Assembly (NCBI RefSeq): GCF_014646255.1
Contig: NZ_BMNC01000001.1
Coordinates: 875,722 to 939,721 of the forward strand
Source: Lentzea pudingi
GTDB taxonomy: Bacteria; Actinomycetota; Actinomycetes; Mycobacteriales; Pseudonocardiaceae
Length of the DNA stretch: 64,000 nt
Direction of reading: 5' to 3'
Positions within the stretch are counted from its first letter, which is position 1, and the number at the start of each line of letters is the position of its first letter. The notes under the pieces were generated by a model that did not search any database, was not told the DNA's origin, and was given only the letters and a program-made list of their open reading frames with translations. A program made the position numbers and the translations under genes. Positions 52,807-61,567 of the stretch are shown piece by piece.

Positions 52807-54357
52807 ATGCACAGCTACGTACGGCGCGGCCTGATGGCCGCAGCGTTCTCGGGAGGCTTCCTCCTGTTCGGAACGGCGATGGCGAGCGCTGACACCGGGG
52901 GCAACGGTCTCCTCGGCGGCGTTGGCGACGTCGTGCACTCGGTCGTGAACGGTGGCAACGGCGGGAACTCGGGCAACGGCGGCAACGCCACCAGCTCGAA
53001 CAACGCCACGTCCGGCAACTCGGGCAACTCCGGGAACTCCGGCGCCACCGGTGGCAACACCGCCTACGGCCTCTGCGTGCTGGCGGAGTGCCACACGAAC
53101 GTGAGCTCGGGTGACTCCGGGAACACGGGCGCGACCGGCTCGACCGGCGACGCCTCCAACCACAGCAACACGGTGGGCGGCAAGTCCGGTGCCGCGGGCA
53201 ACGGTGGCGACGCCACCGCCGCGGGCCGCACCCAGAACGCCGGCGCGACCGCGGGCAACGGTGGCAACTCGGGCAACGGCGGCGACGCCACGAGCTCGAA
53301 CACCGCGCGGTCGGGCAACTCCGGCAACTCGGGCAACTCGGGTGACACCGGTGGCAACAGCGCCTACGGCGTCTGCGTGCTGGCGGAGTGCCACACGAAC
53401 GTGAGCTCGGGTGACTCCGGGGACACGGGCGCGACGGGGTCGACCGGTGACGCCTCCAACCACAGCACCACCGTGGGTGGGAACTCCGGTCCCGCCGGTG
53501 ACGGCGGCGACGCGAAGGCCGTGAGCAAGGACCAGAAGCGGGGCCACCACAGCAACAACGGCTCCGCTGAGGCCACCGCGGGCAACGGCGGCAACTCGGG
53601 CGACGGCGGCAACGCCACCAGCTCGAACAGCGCCACGACCGGCAACTCGGGCAACTCCGGGAACTCGGGCGACACCGGCGGCAACAAGGCCGTCGTGCGT
53701 TCCACCGGTTCGGACAAGGGCCACGGCAAGTCGTGGCACAGCAGCAAGTCCTGGACCACCGTGACGTCGGGCGACTCCGGCGACACGGGTGCCACCGGCT
53801 CGACCGGTGACGCGGGGAACCACAGCGCCACCAAGGGCGGCAACTCCGGCCCGGCCGGTGACGGCGGCGGCGCCTGGGCAGTGACCGAGCAGGGCAAGAA
53901 GTCCTGGAACCACGGCAAGTGGGGCCACCACAGCAACAACGGCTCCACTGAGGCCACCGCGGGCAACGGCGGCAACTCGGGCGACGGCGGCAACGCCACC
54001 AGCTCGAACAACGCCACCACCGGCAACTCGGGCAATTCCGGGAACTCCGGTGACACCGGCGGCAACTCGGCCGTGGTGAAGACCGAGAACAAGAAGTGGA
54101 ACGACCACCGCGGCGACAAGTGCCACGGCTGGAAGAACCACGGCTGGAAGCACTCCGGCTGGAAGCACGACTGGAAGAACCACGGCACCAAGTCCTGGAC
54201 CGAGGTCACCTCGGGCGACTCCGGTGACACCGGTGCCACGGGTTCGACCGGCGACGCCTCCAACCACAGCAGCACGACCGGTGGCCACTCCGGTCCGGCG
54301 GGCGACGGCGGCGACGCCTCGTCCTGGACCCACGGGAAGCACTCCGTGACGGCGTGA
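52807..54357 (+). CDS. Secreted Gly/Asn/Ser-rich repeat protein, four cassettes
   Basis: A 516-residue exported protein with signal LMAAAFSGGFLLFGTAMASA. The mature part has four cassettes of about 110-130 residues. Each begins with GNGGNSGNGGNATSSN-like sequence, passes through GNSGNSGNSGDTGGN, and ends SGDSGDTGATGSTGDASNHS. Gly falls at every third position over long runs, as in polyglycine-II or collagen-like helices. Cassettes 1 and 2 carry AYGLCVLAECHTN with a Cys pair; cassettes 3 and 4 replace it with Lys/Trp/His-rich inserts (WKNHGWKHSGWKHDWKNHG). It resembles PGRS-type repeats only loosely. Likely extracellular structural protein; no known family. Confidence 0.82.
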   Translation: MHSYVRRGLMAAAFSGGFLLFGTAMASADTGGNGLLGGVGDVVHSVVNGGNGGNSGNGGNATSSNNATSGNSGNSGNSGATGGNTAYGLCVLAECHTNVSSGDSGNTGATGSTGDASNHSNTVGGKSGAAGNGGDATAAGRTQNAGATAGNGGNSGNGGDATSSNTARSGNSGNSGNSGDTGGNSAYGVCVLAECHTNVSSGDSGDTGATGSTGDASNHSTTVGGNSGPAGDGGDAKAVSKDQKRGHHSNNGSAEATAGNGGNSGDGGNATSSNSATTGNSGNSGNSGDTGGNKAVVRSTGSDKGHGKSWHSSKSWTTVTSGDSGDTGATGSTGDAGNHSATKGGNSGPAGDGGGAWAVTEQGKKSWNHGKWGHHSNNGSTEATAGNGGNSGDGGNATSSNNATTGNSGNSGNSGDTGGNSAVVKTENKKWNDHRGDKCHGWKNHGWKHSGWKHDWKNHGTKSWTEVTSGDSGDTGATGSTGDASNHSSTTGGHSGPAGDGGDASSWTHGKHSVTA

Positions 54358-54374
54358 CCACGAGGTGTTCTCAG

Positions 54375-54402
54375 GGCGGGGCCGGCATCAGCCGGTCCCG
54401 CC
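54375..54402 (+). terminator. Terminator of Gly-rich repeat gene
   Basis: GGCGGGGCCGGC and GCCGGTCCCGCC pair (11 of 12) around ATCA, followed by TTTCG, 18 bases past the stop codon. A good intrinsic terminator. Confidence 0.75.
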
Positions 54403-54483
54403 TTTCGCTGTCCACGCGAAGGTGTGGTTTCCGTTCACCGAAAAGGGGTATTCGGCGGTTCCCTATGAGCAGGACGGTGTGAC

Positions 54484-55626
54484 GTGGAGAGACCGCCATC
54501 GAAGGACGAATGGTGTCCGACGGTAGGGGTGGAGGAGGAGTTCCTCCTCGTGGACCCGGAGACCGGCGCCCCGGTGAACCTGGCGGACGAGGTCGTCGCC
54601 GTCGCGCGGGAGCAGTTGGGACTCGACCTCGAGCGCGAGCTCACCGGCGCGCAGGTGGAGATCAACACGACCGTGTGCCGCGACGTGGAACAGGCTCGCC
54701 GGGAGCTGCTCGAGACGCGGCGTCTCGTCGCGGAGGCAGCGCGCACGGCGGGTTGCCGGGCCATCGCTGTCGGGGCGCCCCCGCTGGGCGAGGCGACCGG
54801 TGAGGTGACGGACAGCCTGCGGTACCGCCGGATCGCGCGCGAGTTCGGTGCGCTGGCGGAACAACAGCTCATCTGCGGGTGTCACGTGCACGTCGCCGTG
54901 CCCGACCGGGAGACCGCCGTCCAGGTGTGCAACCACGTGCGTCCGTGGTTGCCGGTGCTGGCCGCCGTGACCGCGAACTCGCCGTTCTCGGGCGGTGAGG
55001 ACACCGGGTTCGCCAGCTGGCGTTCGACGGTGTGGTCGCGCTGGCCGGTGTCCGGGCCGCCGCCGGTCTTCGAGTCGTGGCAGCAGTACGAGGAACTCTG
55101 CGACACGATGATCACGGCGGGCACGGCGCTGGACCGGGCGATGATCTACTGGGACGTCCGGCCCGCCACCGACCTGCCGACCGTGGAGGTGCGGGTCTCG
55201 GACGTCGCGGCGACCGTGGACGAGGCGGTGCTGCTCGCGGCCCTCGTCCGGGCGCTCGTGGCGCAGGCGGTCGTCGACGTCGGACGGGGCGTGGAGGCGG
55301 AGCCGATTCCACAGGAGACACTGCGCCAGGCCTGCTGGGGCGCGTCCAACGAAGGTCTGCGGGGCAGCACGCTCGACGTGTGGTCCGGTGAGCAGCGGCC
55401 GGTGCGGCAGCAGCTGGACGACCTGGTGCGCCGGTTGACGCCGGTGTTCGAGGCGAACGGTGATCTGCCTGCGGTACAACGAGGTCTGCGCCTCCTGGAC
55501 GGCAGGGGCGGCGGTGCGGACCGTCAGCGCGAGGCGTTCCGGGGAGGCGAGGTGGAGTCGTTGCTGACCCTGCTCGACGTCGACAACGCGGACCGCGCCG
55601 AGCCCCGGGCGACCGCCGCTGGCTGA
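54484..55626 (+). CDS. GCS2-family carboxylate-amine ligase (YbdK-like)
   Basis: A 380-residue glutamate-cysteine ligase family 2 enzyme. Motifs: TVGVEEEFLLVDPETGAPV (metal/ATP Glu cluster), ELTGAQVEINTTVCRDVEQA, QQLICGCHVHVAVPDRETAV and LPTVEVRVSDVAATVDEAVL. This family joins Glu and Cys or a similar acid and amine using ATP. In organisms making mycothiol or ergothioneine the true role may differ from glutathione synthesis. GTG start. It is followed within about 110 bases by a GAF sensor gene on the same strand. Confidence 0.92.
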   Translation: MERPPSKDEWCPTVGVEEEFLLVDPETGAPVNLADEVVAVAREQLGLDLERELTGAQVEINTTVCRDVEQARRELLETRRLVAEAARTAGCRAIAVGAPPLGEATGEVTDSLRYRRIAREFGALAEQQLICGCHVHVAVPDRETAVQVCNHVRPWLPVLAAVTANSPFSGGEDTGFASWRSTVWSRWPVSGPPPVFESWQQYEELCDTMITAGTALDRAMIYWDVRPATDLPTVEVRVSDVAATVDEAVLLAALVRALVAQAVVDVGRGVEAEPIPQETLRQACWGASNEGLRGSTLDVWSGEQRPVRQQLDDLVRRLTPVFEANGDLPAVQRGLRLLDGRGGGADRQREAFRGGEVESLLTLLDVDNADRAEPRATAAG

Positions 55627-55738
55627 GACGGGGTTTCGCGCGTTGCGTACGATCTTCGGTACCTCGCGGTGGCGCGGGGGCAAGAGGCAGCGTCCGAGGT
55701 CGAGCAGCGAGCCGGTGACGCATGGCGAGAGGGCGGCC

Positions 55739-56953
55739 ATGAGGGCGTTCGGCAGGCAGGAGCAGACCGCGGACGAGGATGTCCGCGCGCTGTTCGGGCA
55801 GTCCACCGCGGTGTTCGCGAAGTTCACGGGCCCCGCGCACGTGGTCGAGACGGCCAATGCGGCCTTCCAGGCCACCTTCGGGGAGAACGGTCAGGGGCTC
55901 GGCACCCTGCTGGACGAGGTGTACCGCACCGGCGAGCCGCGCACCGACCGTGACGTGCGGGTCGTGCTCGGCAGCGGCCCGCACGAGCGGGAGGTGTCCT
56001 TCGACCTCACCTGCGAGCCGCGCCGGGGCGCGACCGGTGAGGTGCACGGGGTCCGCGTGATCGGTGTGGAGACCACCCAGGTCAAGCACGCCCAGCGGTT
56101 GATGGCCGAACATCGCGCGCTGCTGGAGCAGATCGCCCGCCAGGCGCCGCTGGCCGAGGTGCTCGACGGGATGGCCCGGTGCATCGAGGAACTGGCGCCG
56201 GTGGAGCTCTACGTGTCCGTGCTGCTGGCCGACCCCGACGGCCTGCACCTGCGTCACGGCGCCGCTCCCAGCCTGCCCGCCTTCTACAACGAGGCCATCG
56301 ACGGCATCGCCACCGGCGAAGGCGTGGGCTCCTGCGGGACGGCCGCCCACCGGCGTGAACCGGTCATCGTCACCGACATCGCCACCGACCCGTTCTGGGA
56401 CGACTTCCGCGACCTGGCCGGGCGGGCCGGGCTGGGCTCCTGCTGGTCGACGCCGATCCTGGCCCGCGACGGCAGCCTGCTGGGCACGTTCGCGATGTAC
56501 CACCCGGCCGCGCGGGCCCCGAGGGACAACGACTTCGCGCTCATCCGGGTCTTCGCGGGCACCGCCGCGCTGGCGATCGAGCGCCACCACAACGAGGTGG
56601 CGCGGCAGGCCGCCGAGGCGCGGGCCGAGTCGGCCCGCGCAGCCCTGGCCGCAGCGGTGCGCGCGGAACGGGAGCTGCGCGCGGAGGCCGAGCGGCGTGC
56701 GGACGCCGCCGCGGAGCTCACCACCCGGATGCAGGCCGCCGCGGCCGCCCAGGCGGGGGCGCCGCACCCCGAACTGTGCCAGCTGGGTGGTCAGGCCGGG
56801 TGCACCGCCGCGGCCGAGCTGAAGGTCGCCGACTCCTGGGGCGACTCGGCCTGGGGTTGCCCCGCGCACGTCGAGGAAGTGCTCATCCACGTGCGTTCGG
56901 TCTTCATCGCGGGTGAGGAACTCGGTGGCCTGGCGGCGTATCTGAACCGGTGA
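55739..56953 (+). CDS. PAS/GAF sensor with C-terminal cysteine motif, no output kinase
   Basis: A 404-residue soluble sensor. Residues 12-105 (DVRALFGQSTAVFAKFTGPA, VRVIGVETTQVKHAQRLMAE) look like a PAS domain. Residues 120-270 are a GAF domain (AIDGIATGEGVGSCGTAAHR, IATDPFWDDFRDLAGRAGLG, CWSTPILARDGSLLGTFAMY). A long Ala/Glu/Arg helix follows (residues 285-360). The C-terminal 60 residues carry PELCQLGGQAGCTAAAELKV and SAWGCPAHVEEVL, three Cys that could bind metal, then a conserved-looking VRSVFIAGEELGGLAAYLNR. There is no kinase or phosphatase domain. An upstream in-frame TTG at 55643 is possible but lacks a site. Confidence 0.78.
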   Translation: MRAFGRQEQTADEDVRALFGQSTAVFAKFTGPAHVVETANAAFQATFGENGQGLGTLLDEVYRTGEPRTDRDVRVVLGSGPHEREVSFDLTCEPRRGATGEVHGVRVIGVETTQVKHAQRLMAEHRALLEQIARQAPLAEVLDGMARCIEELAPVELYVSVLLADPDGLHLRHGAAPSLPAFYNEAIDGIATGEGVGSCGTAAHRREPVIVTDIATDPFWDDFRDLAGRAGLGSCWSTPILARDGSLLGTFAMYHPAARAPRDNDFALIRVFAGTAALAIERHHNEVARQAAEARAESARAALAAAVRAERELRAEAERRADAAAELTTRMQAAAAAQAGAPHPELCQLGGQAGCTAAAELKVADSWGDSAWGCPAHVEEVLIHVRSVFIAGEELGGLAAYLNR

Positions 56954-56960
56954 GACCTTC

Positions 56961-57578
56961 TCACGCGGAGGGTCCGCGCAGGTAGCGGGTCATCATGTCC
57001 ACGAGCTCGTTCTCGAACGTCTCCGCCGGCTGCCGGAACGCGGCCAGCCGGTGCGTGTTCAGCTCCACGGTGAACACGACGAGGTCGACCGCGGTGTCCA
57101 GGTCCCGCACGTCGACGTCGGGGTGACGGGCGAACACGGCACGGACCTGCGCGACGCGCTGCTCGCCGTGGCGGGTGATGGTGTCGCGCAGTTCAGCGGA
57201 GAACTGGCCCTCCTCAATCATGATGCGCAGCAGCTGCGGGTCGTCGCGGTGGTTGTCGATCGCGTCGCGGACCAGTGCCCGCACCACGGATTCCAGGCTG
57301 CCCGGCGAGAAGTCCAGCTGGTCGGCCTGGGTCCAGGTGCCCCGGTCGATGTGGCGGACCATCAGCTCGGCGAGGATCGAGTCCTTGTTCGGGAAGTACT
57401 GGTACAGCGAGCCGATCGAGACGCGGGCGCGTTCGGCGATGCGGTTCGTGGTGCCCGCGGCGTACCCGTGCTCGGAGAAAACGTGAGCAGCCGCGGTCAG
57501 GATGCGGTCGCGGGTGAGCTCCGCGCGCACCTGCCGGGGCTTGCGACGTGCGTCGACGTCACGGCTGGCCGACGGCAT
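56961..57578 (-). CDS. TetR-family regulator
   Basis: A 205-residue TetR protein: RDRILTAAAHVFSEHGYAAG, RIAERARVSIGSLYQYFPNK for the DNA-binding domain; the C-terminal helices include LDTAVDLVVFTVELNTHRLA. ATG at 57578 has GGAGG six bases upstream. It is divergent from the fused flavoreductase gene, and the inverted repeat TGAGCA-AA-TGCTCA at 57610-57623 overlaps the -10 of that gene, so it is the likely repressor. Confidence 0.93.
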   Translation of the reverse strand: MPSASRDVDARRKPRQVRAELTRDRILTAAAHVFSEHGYAAGTTNRIAERARVSIGSLYQYFPNKDSILAELMVRHIDRGTWTQADQLDFSPGSLESVVRALVRDAIDNHRDDPQLLRIMIEEGQFSAELRDTITRHGEQRVAQVRAVFARHPDVDVRDLDTAVDLVVFTVELNTHRLAAFRQPAETFENELVDMMTRYLRGPSA

Positions 57579-57609
57579 TCCGCGCCTCCGAAAGCGAGTA
57601 TCCAAGACC

Positions 57610-57633
57610 TGAGCAAATGCTCATAATAGTGCT
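57610..57633 (+). promoter_or_regulatory. Operator and leaderless promoter of the fused flavoreductase
   Basis: TGAGCA-AA-TGCTCA (57610-57623) is a perfect inverted repeat. CATAAT (57622-57627) is a good -10 and lies seven bases before the ATG at 57634. No ribosome-binding site exists there, so the transcript is probably leaderless and repressed by TetR. Confidence 0.6.
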
Positions 57634-59616
57634 ATGAGCTGGGAAAACAATCCTTTTTCACGGCTTGACACGGTCGAGGGCGTCGAGGCCGTCCTCGGGC
57701 GGCCGGCGTCGGTGATCATGCTGAAGCAGCTCGGCGCGCTCGACGAGGGATGTGTGGACCTGCTCGCGCGCAGCCCGATCGCGGGGTTCGGGTACCGCGG
57801 TGCGGACGGCCTGAGCAGGACGACGTTCGTCGGTGGCGGGCCGGGGTTCGCGCGGGTGCACTCGCCGACGCGGATCTCGTTCGACCTGGGGGACGCCGAC
57901 GGGCCGGCGTCGATGGTCTTCCTGGTGCCGGGAGTCGGGGAGACGTTGCGGGTCAACGGTGCCGTGCGTCGCGGCGGCTTCGACGTCGAGCAGGTGTACG
58001 TCCACTGCGCCCAAGCCGTGCTGCGGTCCGGACTGTGGCAGCCGCCAGAGCCGGCGCCGCCTGCTCCCGAGGTCGGCGACGGTCCGCTCGCGGCGGCCGG
58101 TGTCGCGGACTTCCTCGCCGCCGCACCGTTCCTGGCCCTGTCCACATGGGACTCGGCGGGTGGCGCCGACACCAGCCCGCGCGGGGAACAGGGGATGGTG
58201 GCGCGGGTCCTCGACGGCCACACCCTGCTGATCGCGGACCGGCGCGGCAACAAGCGCGCCGACACGCTGCACAACCTGGTCGAGGACGACCGGCTCTCGT
58301 TCGCCGCGCTCGTGCCGGGACGCACCGGTGTCGTGCACGTCCGGGGACGCGCGACGATCTCCGTGGACCCCGTCCTGCTGGAACCGTTGTCGCTGCGGGG
58401 GATCCCGCCGCACGCCGCCCTGCTCATCGACGTCGAGGCCGCCGAGCTGAGGGCGAACGACGCGGTGACGCGGTCCCGGCTGTGGACCTCCGCCCTGCCC
58501 GCCGACGTGCCCGACCTGATGGCGCTCGCGGGTCGTCACCTGGCCGCGAACACCACGAGGGGCGGCTTCCTGTTCAAGATCGCCGGCCTGATTCCCGCGC
58601 GGTGGTTGCGGGCGGTGATGAACGTCGCCTACCGCTCTGGCCTGCGCAAGGAGGGCTACGAGGTCGTCCTGAAACCCCGTGCCGTGACTGAGGATCCGCT
58701 GCGCGCGGTGCGTGTCGCCGAGGTGCGGCAGGAGACGCCGAGCGCCGTGACGCTGGTGCTGGAGGACGACCGGCCGTTCGACTTCCGGCCGGGCCAGTTC
58801 TTCACGCTCGTGGCCGACGTCGGCGGCGTCCAGCTGCGCAGGCCCTACTCGGCCTCGTCGGCACCAGGGTCGCGGCGGCTGGAGGTGACGGTCAAGGTGG
58901 TGGGCCGGTTCTCCCGTCACGTCCGCACGCTCGTGGCCGGTGACCGGCTGTTCGTGCGCGGCCCTTCGGGCACGTTCCACGCGGAGCCCGGTCACGAGGT
59001 GGTGCTGATCGCGGCGGGCAGTGGTGTCACGCCGATGATGAGCATCATCCGCACCCTGCTCGCACAGCCGGGTGGCCGCATCTCCCTGCTCTACAGCAAC
59101 AGGACCGCGGAGGAGACCATCTTCGCCGCCGAACTGGCGAGGCTGGGGGAGCAGCACCCCGGAAGGCTCGCCGTCACCCACGTCCACACCTCGCGCGACG
59201 GACGGCTGGACGTTCCCGGTGTGCGGAAGTGGGCGGCCGGGTTCTCTCCCGCCGCGCGGTTCTACGTCTGCGGTCCGGAACCCCTGATGAACACCGTGCG
59301 CCAGGCGCTGGACGAGCTGGACGTCCCGGCTGACCGCGTGCACTGCGAGAGCTACACCAGTGCGTCGGTGGCGGCGGGGTCCCTGACACCGCGACGGATG
59401 GTCGTCGAGGGTGTCGGCGAGGCGGTGGCGGAGCCGGGGCAGACGTTGCTCGACGCCGGACTGGCCGCCGGTCTGCCGATGCCGTACTCCTGCACGGTGG
59501 GCAGTTGCCGGGAGTGCGTGGTGAAACTCCTCGCCGGGAAGGTGACGAGCGAGGAGGACGGTCAGGTTCTCGCGTGCACCAGCGCGCCGCTGACGGACGT
59601 CACGCTGGAACTGTGA
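57634..59616 (+). CDS. Fused pyridoxamine-oxidase-like / ferredoxin reductase / [2Fe-2S] protein
   Basis: A 660-residue three-part redox protein. Residues 30-270 hold a PNPOx-like flavin-binding split barrel (ALSTWDSAGGADTSPRGEQG, LLIADRRGNKRADTLHNLVE). Residues 345-570 are an FNR-type reductase: FRPGQFFTLVADVGG, LRRPYSASSAPGS (FAD), VLIAAGSGVTPMMSIIRTLL (NAD(P)). The end, residues 580-660, is a plant-type ferredoxin with PYSCTVGSCRECVVKLL and VLACTSAP (Cys x4 Cys x2 Cys, then Cys). Electrons should flow from NAD(P)H through flavin to the cluster and to the N-terminal domain or a partner. TetR-controlled; substrate unknown. Confidence 0.92.
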   Translation: MSWENNPFSRLDTVEGVEAVLGRPASVIMLKQLGALDEGCVDLLARSPIAGFGYRGADGLSRTTFVGGGPGFARVHSPTRISFDLGDADGPASMVFLVPGVGETLRVNGAVRRGGFDVEQVYVHCAQAVLRSGLWQPPEPAPPAPEVGDGPLAAAGVADFLAAAPFLALSTWDSAGGADTSPRGEQGMVARVLDGHTLLIADRRGNKRADTLHNLVEDDRLSFAALVPGRTGVVHVRGRATISVDPVLLEPLSLRGIPPHAALLIDVEAAELRANDAVTRSRLWTSALPADVPDLMALAGRHLAANTTRGGFLFKIAGLIPARWLRAVMNVAYRSGLRKEGYEVVLKPRAVTEDPLRAVRVAEVRQETPSAVTLVLEDDRPFDFRPGQFFTLVADVGGVQLRRPYSASSAPGSRRLEVTVKVVGRFSRHVRTLVAGDRLFVRGPSGTFHAEPGHEVVLIAAGSGVTPMMSIIRTLLAQPGGRISLLYSNRTAEETIFAAELARLGEQHPGRLAVTHVHTSRDGRLDVPGVRKWAAGFSPAARFYVCGPEPLMNTVRQALDELDVPADRVHCESYTSASVAAGSLTPRRMVVEGVGEAVAEPGQTLLDAGLAAGLPMPYSCTVGSCRECVVKLLAGKVTSEEDGQVLACTSAPLTDVTLEL

Positions 59617-59663
59617 CCAGGCCGGCCTGTTTGCGGCCCGGACGGCTCGGGTACGGCGTTTCG

Positions 59664-60347
59664 ATGAGGACACCACCGATCGTGCCGGCGGAGGAGTGGG
59701 AGGCAGCGCGCCGGGAGCTGCTGCGCAAGGAGAAGGAGCACACCCGCGCGAAGGACGCCCTGGCCGCCGAGCGTCGCCGGCTGCCGTGGGTCCGGGTCGG
59801 GCGGCAGTACGTCTTCGAGGGGCCGGAAGGCGAAACCGGCCTGCCCGGCCTGTTCGCGGAACGCCGCCAGCTGATCGTCTACCGGCACTTCTTCGAGCCC
59901 GGTGTCGCGGACTGGCCGCGGGGCGGCTGCAGCGGGTGCGCGATGTTCACCGACAACCTCGGCCACCTCGCCCACCTCAACGCCCGCGACGTCACGTTCG
60001 TGCTGGTCTCCGCCGCCCCGCAGGCCGACATCCGGCGCTACCGCCACCGCATGGGCTGGGAGGGCGTGCCCTGGTACACCACGCGGGACGACTTCTCGAA
60101 GGACTTCGGCGTCGACGAGTACTTCGGCCTCAACGTGTTCCTGCGCGCCGACGACGAGGTCTTCCGCACCTACTTCACCAACGCGCGCTCGGCCGAGCAG
60201 ACGGGCAACGTCTGGAGCCTGCTCGACCTCACCCCGCTCGGCCGCCAGGAGGACTGGGAGGACTCGCCGGAGGGGTACCCGCAGGAGCCGCCGTACCAGT
60301 GGTGGCGCCGCCACGACGAGTACGGCACCGCCGAGGACGCCGGCTGA
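59664..60347 (+). CDS. DUF899 thioredoxin-like protein
   Basis: A 227-residue DUF899 protein. RRELLRKEKEHTRAKDALAA, YVFEGPEGETGLPGLFAERR, YRHFFEPGVADWPRGGCSGC, FTDNLGHLAHLNARDVTFVL and RMGWEGVPWYTTRDDFSKDF are characteristic. The Cys pair CSGC is an unusual thioredoxin-like site. Function is unsettled (a peroxiredoxin-like or thiol role is likely). It follows the fused reductase by 47 bases on the same strand, so the two may form one redox operon. Confidence 0.93.
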   Translation: MRTPPIVPAEEWEAARRELLRKEKEHTRAKDALAAERRRLPWVRVGRQYVFEGPEGETGLPGLFAERRQLIVYRHFFEPGVADWPRGGCSGCAMFTDNLGHLAHLNARDVTFVLVSAAPQADIRRYRHRMGWEGVPWYTTRDDFSKDFGVDEYFGLNVFLRADDEVFRTYFTNARSAEQTGNVWSLLDLTPLGRQEDWEDSPEGYPQEPPYQWWRRHDEYGTAEDAG

Positions 60348-60715
60348 CGGCGGGTCTCGACGTCCACCACATCTGTGGCCGGTGCGCCCCGGAACCGGGA
60401 CGGCGCCGGGGACGTCCGCCGACCCCACGCCCGCGGCGTGTCTCCCGCGCGGCATGCGGTGGCCAGCTACCGTGCTCACCCCGCCGGAGCCGCGTCGGCA
60501 CGGGCCTGGGCGTGCGACAGGGGACTCCGCCACCACCACCTGGTCTGGCACAGGTGACGCATCCGCGCATGTAGGCTTCGCCGGGCAGGTGCGGACACGT
60601 CAAGCAGTCGGCGCATTCGGTGCTCCTGCTGTACAGCGACCATGATCCGGTGAAAGCTCATCCCGGCTTCCACCGCGAGTGCATCGTGGCTTGTCGACTG
60701 CTCGAGGAGACCTGA
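60348..60715. other. 368-bp gene-free region before the Rsb operon
   Basis: No credible gene. It must hold the promoter of the RsbR operon; I see no clear SigB-type GTTT/GGGTA pair or palindrome. The last 15 bases before the GTG at 60716 include GAGGAGACC, a good ribosome-binding site. Confidence 0.4.
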
Positions 60716-61567
60716 GTGACCGTGGACGCGGGACGTGCCCAGAACCTGACCGACCTGATGCGCGACAGCGCGGAGCCGCTGATCGACGAGTGGGTGGGCG
60801 TGGTCGCGGCGCTGCTGCGCGGGCGGTCGACGAAGACGGAGCTCGAAGCCGACTTCAGGGAGTTCTTCGCGGCACTGCTGCCCGTGGTCGGCAGCGACGG
60901 CAAGGACATCGGCGGGCCGGAGTTCACCGACCTCCGCGCGTTCCTGGAGGAGTACTCGCGCTCCCGGGTCCGGGCGGGCTTCACCCCGACGGAGACGGCG
61001 TCGAGCGTGTTCTCCCTCAAGCGCGTGGTCTTCGACCTCACCGAGAGCAGCGACGACCCGCAGATGTTCCGCCAGCTCATGGCGTTCTCGGGGCTGCTGG
61101 ACGCGCTCGGCCTGCTGACCTTCGAGTCCTTCGCGCGGGTCCGTGAGGAGATCATCCGGGAGCAGTCCGAGCAGCTCCTCGAGCTCACCACGCCGGTCGT
61201 CAAGGTGTGGGAGGGCGTGCTGGCGGTGCCGCTGGTCGGCACCCTCGACTCGGCGCGCACCCAGGTCGTGATGGAGAAGCTGCTCGAAGCGCTGGTCGAG
61301 ACCGGGTCCGAGCACGCGATCATCGACATCACCGGTGTGTTCGCGGTCGACACCCAGGTCGCGCAGCACCTGCTCAAGACGGTCGTCGCGGCACGGCTGA
61401 TGGGCGCGGAGTGCATCGTGTCCGGCATCCGCCCGCAGATCGCGCAGACGATCGTGGCGCTGGGCATCGAGTTCGGCGACATCGTCACCAAGGCCTCCCT
61501 CGCCGACGCGCTGCGGCACGCGCTGCGCCGTGAGGGCGTCGACGTCGTGCGCAGCGAGATCGCCTGA
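60716..61567 (+). CDS. rsbR: RsbR-type STAS co-antagonist
   Basis: A 283-residue RsbR-like protein. An N-terminal helical sensor domain (residues 1-155, LIDEWVGVVAALLRGRSTKT) precedes a C-terminal STAS domain (residues 165-275). Two likely phospho-Thr sites are in VFAVDTQVAQHL and RPQIAQTIVALG, as in RsbRA. STAS proteins of this type assemble with RsbS into a stressosome that holds RsbT until phosphorylated. No haem or flavin site is seen in the sensor part. GTG start with GGAGACC upstream; the stop overlaps the next start as TGATG. Confidence 0.92.
   Translation: MTVDAGRAQNLTDLMRDSAEPLIDEWVGVVAALLRGRSTKTELEADFREFFAALLPVVGSDGKDIGGPEFTDLRAFLEEYSRSRVRAGFTPTETASSVFSLKRVVFDLTESSDDPQMFRQLMAFSGLLDALGLLTFESFARVREEIIREQSEQLLELTTPVVKVWEGVLAVPLVGTLDSARTQVVMEKLLEALVETGSEHAIIDITGVFAVDTQVAQHLLKTVVAARLMGAECIVSGIRPQIAQTIVALGIEFGDIVTKASLADALRHALRREGVDVVRSEIA

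Noticed and set aside
52815..54275. Pro/Leu/Glu-rich open frames opposite the Gly-rich repeat gene
   Set aside because: They are antisense products of the Gly codons. Signal peptide, ribosome-binding site and terminator all support the plus-strand gene.
52980..54300. Possible CRISPR-like or minisatellite array
   Set aside because: The DNA repeats are in frame with a coding sequence, have variable spacing and no constant repeat/spacer pattern.
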